10,047 nucleotides of DNA, taken from contig CAYWBI010000143.1 of the NCBI GenBank assembly GCA_964456445.1, positions 1 through 10,047 of the forward strand. Direction: 5' to 3'. Positions 1 to 4,866 of the stretch are shown here, piece after piece. A program made the translations under genes and the position numbers. Position 1 is the first letter of the stretch, and the number at the start of each line of letters is the position of its first letter. This DNA comes from CAYWBI01 sp964456445 (GTDB taxonomy: Bacteria; Calditrichota; Calditrichia; Calditrichales; J004). The notes beneath the pieces were generated by a model that was given only the letters and a program-made list of their open reading frames with translations, was not told where the DNA came from and searched no databases.

Positions 1-559
1 TCGGAGAATTGTTTCTTTCATCTCGTAAAGTAATACCATCAACCATAAAGGATACCTGATCAGAACCACTACCCCGGATTTGCAAGCCCTGTGTTACGCC
101 TGCTTGCAGACCAATCGCTTCCGTCACCGTCGAAACGGGTAAAGCTTCTATGTCTTTTGTTGTAACCACTTGCTGGCTTCCGGCTACATCCTTTTGGATA
201 ACCGGTCTTTTGGCAACAACTATCACCTCTTCCGTTTCCAAAACATCATGTCTTAATGCGACATCAATGCGTGTCGTTAAATCAATATTGATAGCGACAC
301 CCTTTATTAAATGATCCTTATATCCAATATAGGAAACCTTTAGATCATAGGATCCGGGTGGGACATTTAAAATCACATAATAGCCATCCGCATCGGTTGC
401 TGCACCCATCGAAGTACCTTCTAAAAAGACATTAACTCCAACAAGAGCTTCTCCGGAAGATGCTTCTTTTATAAAACCAGCAATTTTACCCGTTGTCCCG
501 GCGGACAACGTTGTGACGAATGAGAACAACACCATTACGATGCATAATCGCCTTATCAT
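1..559 (-). CDS. TonB-dependent receptor, N-terminal part (C-terminus beyond left edge)
   Basis: The first 186 codons of an outer-membrane TonB-dependent receptor are present and the beta-barrel lies outside the window. The start is ATG at 559-557, preceded by GGAG at 569-566 with a 6-nt spacer. Residues 1-20 form a signal peptide (RR, then a hydrophobic stretch ending in LSA). Residues about 21-103 are a carboxypeptidase-regulatory-like beta-sandwich with the typical DADGYYVILNVPPG and SYIGY signatures. EEVIVVAKRP at 110-119 is a probable TonB box. The plug domain begins around 125, with QIRGSGSDQVSFMVDGI at 160-176. The protein closely resembles the N-terminus of the receptor at 4867-7665, so the two are paralogues. 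The substrate cannot be read from this part. Family assignment is firm; the specific role is unknown. Confidence 0.93.
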   Translation of the reverse strand, partial: MIRRLCIVMVLFSFVTTLSAGTTGKIAGFIKEASSGEALVGVNVFLEGTSMGAATDADGYYVILNVPPGSYDLKVSYIGYKDHLIKGVAINIDLTTRIDVALRHDVLETEEVIVVAKRPVIQKDVAGSQQVVTTKDIEALPVSTVTEAIGLQAGVTQGLQIRGSGSDQVSFMVDGITLRDERNNSP

Positions 560-621
560 AAATGACTCCAACTTATTATCAATTGACATGGTTAGTACAG
601 GAAGTAAACAAACCTTGAGTG

Positions 622-649
622 AATATAACATATTCAGAAGATGTAACAA
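622..649 (-). promoter_or_regulatory. Promoter candidate for the left-edge TonB receptor
   Basis: On the minus strand TTGTTA (649-644) is followed after 16 nt by TATATT (627-622). A TG one base upstream of the -10 box makes it an extended -10 type. It would give a leader of roughly 55 nt before the ATG at 559. The match is to the general sigma-70 consensus; promoter rules for this lineage are not known to me, so this is a candidate only. Confidence 0.4.
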
Positions 650-798
650 ATATTTTTTTGGGTAAATTTGAAAAAACTTTTAATTCTGTCCATAGCTCGG
701 CAAAAAAACCTTGTCCCTACGAATCGACTTACCTTACAGACGCTGTTTCAGGGGCAATCCTTTGGCCGTAATGTGCCTTGAATGAGGGGAGTATTGTC

Positions 799-830
799 TT
801 ACCCCCGGCTTAAAAGCTAGGGAGAGGTAA
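799..830. other. Bulged hairpin in the intergenic island
   Basis: TTACC (799-803) pairs with GGTAA (826-830). CCC (804-806) pairs with GGG (820-822), a G-T pair follows, and GCT (808-810) pairs with AGC (815-817) around a TAAA loop. Two right-side bulges (A819 and 823-825) interrupt the stem. There is no adjacent T-run on either strand, so it is not a standard intrinsic terminator. Confidence 0.4.
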
Positions 831-998
831 ATGGGATGGGGGTATGCAAACAATAATAGGGCTTTGGCCGTTTGTACGATTGCCTACTTTTGGTGATAGA
901 CAACCATATATGAGCCGGCATACGAACGTATTGAAAAATGCAAAAATATCACATTAATAATGGTTAAAAGGAAATATTTATGAGTTCCGGTCAGAATC

Positions 999-1025
999 AA
1001 AAAACTTTGATGGTTGAAGGTTTTT
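999..1025 (-). terminator. Weak terminator candidate after the PorV-like gene
   Basis: Just downstream of the TAA at 1031-1029, the minus strand reads AAAAAC (1025-1020), then GTTTTT (1005-1000), as an A/T-dominated stem with one mismatch. A T-run at 1004-999 ends it. The stem is poor in G+C, so termination here would be inefficient at best. It is the only candidate I see at the end of the operon. Confidence 0.25.
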
Positions 1026-1028
1026 CTA

Positions 1029-2045
1029 TTAGAAATTCATGCTTAACGAAAACCTTTGAACATTATTAAATCTCCCAAAATCAACATAGGCGTAATCAAT
1101 CAACAAACCTAAGCCACTGACAAAATTATATTTCAATCCCCCTCCAAGAGAGAATCCGACCTCGTTGTTTTTTATACCAACTCCTTTATAACCTGCTCGT
1201 AAAAAAACCATGTCCCTAAAAGCATATTCGCCTCCGATATTGAGATATTCTTTATAATCGTTTGCTGTTATGCCATCCATTGCAAGTGTGATTTGATGGA
1301 AATCATTTTTTATAAACTGATAAGCCAGGCCAATTCTAAAAGTTAATGGGATATCATATTTTTCAGTGTTTAACTGAGCAATAATTTTATCATTATTTCC
1401 ATCAAGATTTGGGTCCGGATCATGAAAAACCAATAAATCTTTCCCGCCAAGCTGCATTTTATCACCAAAATTACTTAGCGCCATACCTAATCGTAATCCA
1501 TCAATTGATGTTTTATAGGTGATGCCAACATCAATCGCAACATTTGATGCTGTTTCATGCCAAATCTGTTGCCGTAGGTATTTAACCCCCACTCCAAAAG
1601 CAAATCTCGGAGTTATGTTTTTACCAAAACTTAAACCGAGTGCTAAATCTGATGCAGAAAACAACTCCCCTGTCCCATCTTGTTGATATTCCGTTCTAAC
1701 CTTCATATCGTTCATATTGACCCCGGCATAATAAATCCCCAATGTACCCATTTCGCCGAAAGGTAAGGCAATTCCGGCAAAATCGTAAGTGACATCAGCT
1801 ATCCATTTTGTCCGAATAAAAAGTGCTTGTGATTTTTTAAGACGTGTCAAAGCAGCGGGATTCCAAACCATGGCAGAAGCGTCATTTGCAGCTGCAACAT
1901 AACTTTCCCCCATTCCGGATGCGCGTGCTCCCACACCAAATTTTACAAATTGAGCAACCGTTGTGCCTACTTTAGTTATTTCTCCCGCCACTAATATTTG
2001 CCCTAATAGAATAATATTAATAAATATTGCGGTTATTAATTTCAT
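1029..2045 (-). CDS. PorV/PorQ-family outer-membrane beta-barrel protein
   Basis: A 338-aa protein starting at ATG 2045-2043, with AAAGGGGA eight to nine bases upstream; that Shine-Dalgarno overlaps the stop of the preceding gene. Residues 1-20 are a signal peptide (MKLITAIF... ending LVAG). The family signature lies at about 36-68: GVGARASGMGESYVA, then ANDASAMVWNPAAL. The rest is alternating beta-strands (for example GTLGIYYAGVN, FAFGVGVKYL and FLRAGYKGVG) and the chain ends in SLSMNF with a terminal Phe, as outer-membrane barrels do. In Bacteroidota, PorV carries type IX secretion cargo to the sortase and PorQ helps anchor it, but the wider family in other FCB phyla is mostly uncharacterised. 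As the last gene of the operon it may help export or anchor the upstream 928-aa protein (inference). Confidence 0.88.
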   Translation of the reverse strand: MKLITAIFINIILLGQILVAGEITKVGTTVAQFVKFGVGARASGMGESYVAAANDASAMVWNPAALTRLKKSQALFIRTKWIADVTYDFAGIALPFGEMGTLGIYYAGVNMNDMKVRTEYQQDGTGELFSASDLALGLSFGKNITPRFAFGVGVKYLRQQIWHETASNVAIDVGITYKTSIDGLRLGMALSNFGDKMQLGGKDLLVFHDPDPNLDGNNDKIIAQLNTEKYDIPLTFRIGLAYQFIKNDFHQITLAMDGITANDYKEYLNIGGEYAFRDMVFLRAGYKGVGIKNNEVGFSLGGGLKYNFVSGLGLLIDYAYVDFGRFNNVQRFSLSMNF

Positions 2046-2058
2046 TTCGGATTCCCCT

Positions 2059-4845
2059 TTATTTAATTACGGCAAATTTACCAACTTTAGTGCCGATTTT
2101 TCCTGCATCTATGTGATACACATAAATACCATAGGCAATTTCAAGCCCCTCATATGTTGTTAAATCCCATGGTTCTGAACCATCAAAAATACTTGTATGA
2201 TGCTCTATGGTTCGAATTAATTCGCCATTTAAAGTATATATTCTAATTGTGCAATCATTTGGTAGATGCATAAAATATATTCTTCGCTCACCACGCCCGG
2301 CACTAAATACTGATGGTGGAGGTACTTCAAAACTCGAAGAGACTATATATGGGTTTGGAATAACCGCAACCTTTTCTAAAAGATCTTTTTTAGCTTTATT
2401 TATATCTACAGTAGGGTTAAATGTTGTAATTTTATAGTTATCAATTGGCTCCAGAGGCTTAGTAACCGATATTTTATACACATCTCCGGCAATTGGCATT
2501 ATAGTGTCACCTGTAGCAGGAGCAAGTAAAGTGATTTGCCATGTTGCTTTTGCCTGACTGGCATTTGCTAGCTGAACAGCAGGAATTATTTCATCACCAA
2601 GAGATAAAATTGAATTATGGTCTTTGTCGAGTAATATGAGATCGATTTTTTTATTTTCATTAACATCCCAAATTTGAAATTTTACGGGTATATTAAAGAA
2701 CAAAGACGTATCACTTATGGTATCAAAAAACTGAATTTCCAAATCGCGGGGATAACGCACGCCTCCCGTAAACAATGTAATCTCAGTATTTAAGGTAGAT
2801 TGGCTCCCAGAGCTCCACCCTGTTGACGCATTTATTATTTTTATAGTTTTTTCATTACTGACAGAACCGATCAAACCATCAAATATTAGCGTTTCGCCAT
2901 TAATTTTATTTGACTTTGAAATGACTGTGTCGCCCGATTGTTCATCGATTATATTGAAGTTTGTTTTATTGTTTATTTCAGTGAAATTTATTTGGTAATC
3001 TTTATTATTAATAACTTTGGGGTTCAAGATATTAAACGAAATTTGAGATGTTGAAAAGCCCGTATTATGTTCTATTGAAGTGTATGCATCTTTATATCCC
3101 GCTGAGCTTGCAATGGGTTTAACATCGATTTTATTTTGCCCGTCAACGATGTTTGATTCCGCTGGCTGGACGCCCAAAGAAGCATAACCTGAATCATAGG
3201 CCGTTACGGTATAACTATAAGTAACCCCATTTATCAAATTTGAATCAACAAAAGTATGCTTTAATCCTGAATCCTTACCTAAATAAAAATGGGTACCATA
3301 TTGTTCCTTCGGGAAAAAACCTTTTTTACCATCGATTAAATCATATTGGGCCATAGGTTTAAAGCGCCGTACATTACCAAAAGCATCCGTAATGGGTTGC
3401 CCCCAAGTTTGGCCACCGTTCGTACTCCGATAAATTTTATAGCCCTCAAAATCATACGAGTTAAAAAAACCGTCATACGATTCTTCTGAACCGGCATCCC
3501 AATAAAGATCGACCTTTTTATCCCCGGGAACCACCGTTAGTTTAGGGGGGGTGGGGGCTTTTGTAAATTTATAATTGAGATCATAAATTTCTTGAGCGAT
3601 TTCGGCATTGGCAAACAAGTCATCTTGCCCATGTCCTAGTAAAATTGCTACTGAGAACCGTTGTGTTTGCCCCGGTTGTAATGAAAAATATCCGGATCCA
3701 AACAAAAAAACATTATCACTATTTTGCTTTATCGTTGTAGACTGACCCGGCCTTAGATTTTCCCACATTATATCATCCAATGATGGTGACCCACCCGTCG
3801 ATCCATAAACCGGAGCACTCATGCTGGTTAAACCCAGCTGTTGCCCGCTTGCATCAGTCGGACTCTCTAAAAACTTAAATCCAAGCCATCCCAAATCGCT
3901 CCATGGAATACCATAGTCATTCGAGGATCCTGTAGCATCCCATGAATAGACCATATTAATATCTTTATCAAAACCCGCAAAGTCATCACTAAAATCCCCA
4001 GGCCCACCAATATGGGGATCGCCAAACATTCCTACAACCATTTTATTGAGTGGTTTATCCGATACATTTTTAATTTTTATGATATAAAAAATAATATCCT
4101 CGGAAAGTGACGCAGAAAACTGCATTAACCTGCAACTTAATTGAATACCCAACCCGCGTCTTGTTGAATCATTAACGAAAGGATAATACTCAAACTCATC
4201 ATTATCGCGATCATCCATCAGCCAAAAAGATTCAAGGTCAGCAGAAACATGGCCAAGTGTATCATCAACCCCCGGCCATAAAAAACGATCTTTATCAGAA
4301 GTGGCATTGGGGTTGTAAAAGGGATTATCCGGATTAGTATATTGCGGCCATGTTGACGGGTCATTGCTCATTGCCGGAGTTGATGCGGAAGCATTTAAGG
4401 ACATGGGTAGAGGTTGCCATCCCCATACCTTACCGCTTGGAGCCCGATCCCCGCCATCTATTAAGGCTTCGGAAAAAACCGGAATAGTATCACCGTGCAC
4501 ATCCACAACCTGAGCGCCGATAATGGGTCCAAATTCATAGGCATATCCATGATTACTACCCTTGGGCCACTCAATGGATGGTTCGCTATTGGGCCGACCT
4601 ATGGATCCATAATTATAAAAAACGGTACGAATTTTATTCCCATCCATTATACCTTCACGTCTGTCTGCCGCGGCATTGCTCTTGGAGAGTTGAATATGAT
4701 GGTTCCAATTCATCCAGTCTCTAAATTGCTCATAACTCCAATATTTCATTGGTTTATCCGGACGCTTATACGCATTTTGGGCGTTAAGGGATGAACCGAC
4801 AAACACTATGAGAATGACATACAAAAAAAAGTAACTTGTTTTCAA
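2059..4845 (-). CDS. Large secreted protein with Fn3-like domain and FlgD-like C-terminal sorting-type domain
   Basis: A 928-aa protein with no enzyme motif that I recognise. It begins with TTG at 4845-4843, supported by GGAGGA at 4856-4851 and an immediate signal peptide (residues 1-22, ending SSLNA); the next Met is at residue 33, past the signal peptide. Residues about 30-420 are rich in Trp, Asp, Pro and Gly (WSYEQFRDWMNWNHH, LESFWLMDDRDNDEFEYYPF). Residues about 430-575 form a fibronectin type III-like domain, from PTPPKLTVVPGDKKVDLYWD through FEGYKIYRSTNGG to GVTYSYTVTAYD. Residues about 825-928 resemble the FlgD-like/type IX sorting module: VIPNPY, CTIRIYTLNGELIRTI, YGIYVYHID and the terminal VGKFAVIK. 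It lies 21 nt after the TonB receptor and 13 nt before the PorV-like gene. I infer that it is exported and cell-surface attached, perhaps as partner of the receptor. It shows no SusD-like lipobox or visible TPR pattern. Confidence 0.85.
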   Translation of the reverse strand: MKTSYFFLYVILIVFVGSSLNAQNAYKRPDKPMKYWSYEQFRDWMNWNHHIQLSKSNAAADRREGIMDGNKIRTVFYNYGSIGRPNSEPSIEWPKGSNHGYAYEFGPIIGAQVVDVHGDTIPVFSEALIDGGDRAPSGKVWGWQPLPMSLNASASTPAMSNDPSTWPQYTNPDNPFYNPNATSDKDRFLWPGVDDTLGHVSADLESFWLMDDRDNDEFEYYPFVNDSTRRGLGIQLSCRLMQFSASLSEDIIFYIIKIKNVSDKPLNKMVVGMFGDPHIGGPGDFSDDFAGFDKDINMVYSWDATGSSNDYGIPWSDLGWLGFKFLESPTDASGQQLGLTSMSAPVYGSTGGSPSLDDIMWENLRPGQSTTIKQNSDNVFLFGSGYFSLQPGQTQRFSVAILLGHGQDDLFANAEIAQEIYDLNYKFTKAPTPPKLTVVPGDKKVDLYWDAGSEESYDGFFNSYDFEGYKIYRSTNGGQTWGQPITDAFGNVRRFKPMAQYDLIDGKKGFFPKEQYGTHFYLGKDSGLKHTFVDSNLINGVTYSYTVTAYDSGYASLGVQPAESNIVDGQNKIDVKPIASSAGYKDAYTSIEHNTGFSTSQISFNILNPKVINNKDYQINFTEINNKTNFNIIDEQSGDTVISKSNKINGETLIFDGLIGSVSNEKTIKIINASTGWSSGSQSTLNTEITLFTGGVRYPRDLEIQFFDTISDTSLFFNIPVKFQIWDVNENKKIDLILLDKDHNSILSLGDEIIPAVQLANASQAKATWQITLLAPATGDTIMPIAGDVYKISVTKPLEPIDNYKITTFNPTVDINKAKKDLLEKVAVIPNPYIVSSSFEVPPPSVFSAGRGERRIYFMHLPNDCTIRIYTLNGELIRTIEHHTSIFDGSEPWDLTTYEGLEIAYGIYVYHIDAGKIGTKVGKFAVIK
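3545..3557. repeat. G/C homopolymer tract (G7-T-G5) inside the 928-aa gene
   Basis: The plus strand reads seven G, one T and five G; on the coding strand this is CCCCCACCCCCCC. It encodes the Pro-Thr-Pro-Pro linker at residues about 431-434, directly before the Fn3-like domain. Such a run is conspicuous in an AT-rich genome and is a plausible slippage site. Confidence 0.8.
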
Positions 4846-4850
4846 AACTA

Positions 4851-4856
4851 TCCTCC
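4851..4856 (-). promoter_or_regulatory. Ribosome binding site that fixes the TTG start of the 928-aa gene
   Basis: GGAGGA on the minus strand sits 5 nt before TTG at 4845-4843. There is no ATG nearby, and the signal peptide begins straight after the TTG. This near-perfect Shine-Dalgarno probably offsets the weaker start codon. Confidence 0.75.
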
Positions 4857-4866
4857 GGATGGTATA

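Larger units (their letters stand above)
560..1028. other. Intergenic region without a recognisable gene, containing a GC-richer island
   Basis: This is the gap between the PorV-like gene and the next TonB receptor. No convincing ORF is present on either strand. Bases 721-900 are about 47% G+C by hand count (85 of 180), while 601-660 is 25% and 901-960 about 32%. The island carries a bulged hairpin at 799-830 and a 10-base direct repeat (ctttggccgt at 760-769 and 862-871). A 45-codon stop-free stretch on the minus strand (716-582) has no usable start. The island could be a decayed gene, a dispersed repeat or a noncoding RNA; the sequence alone does not decide. Confidence 0.6.

Noticed and set aside
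582..716. 45-codon stop-free minus-strand stretch in the intergenic gap
   Set aside because: No start codon with a ribosome site, stops directly upstream, and it overlaps the promoter candidate; kept only as a possible decayed gene within the island.
760..871. Direct repeat ctttggccgt
   Set aside because: Two copies of ten bases only; too short to claim an element or operator by itself.
1963..2437. Plus-strand ORFs at 1963-2163 and 2207-2437
   Set aside because: They lie antisense to well-supported minus-strand genes, have no ribosome site or family motif, and are frame shadows.
4495..4794. Plus-strand ORF of 99 codons
   Set aside because: Antisense to the N-terminal part of the 928-aa protein; no recognisable motif.
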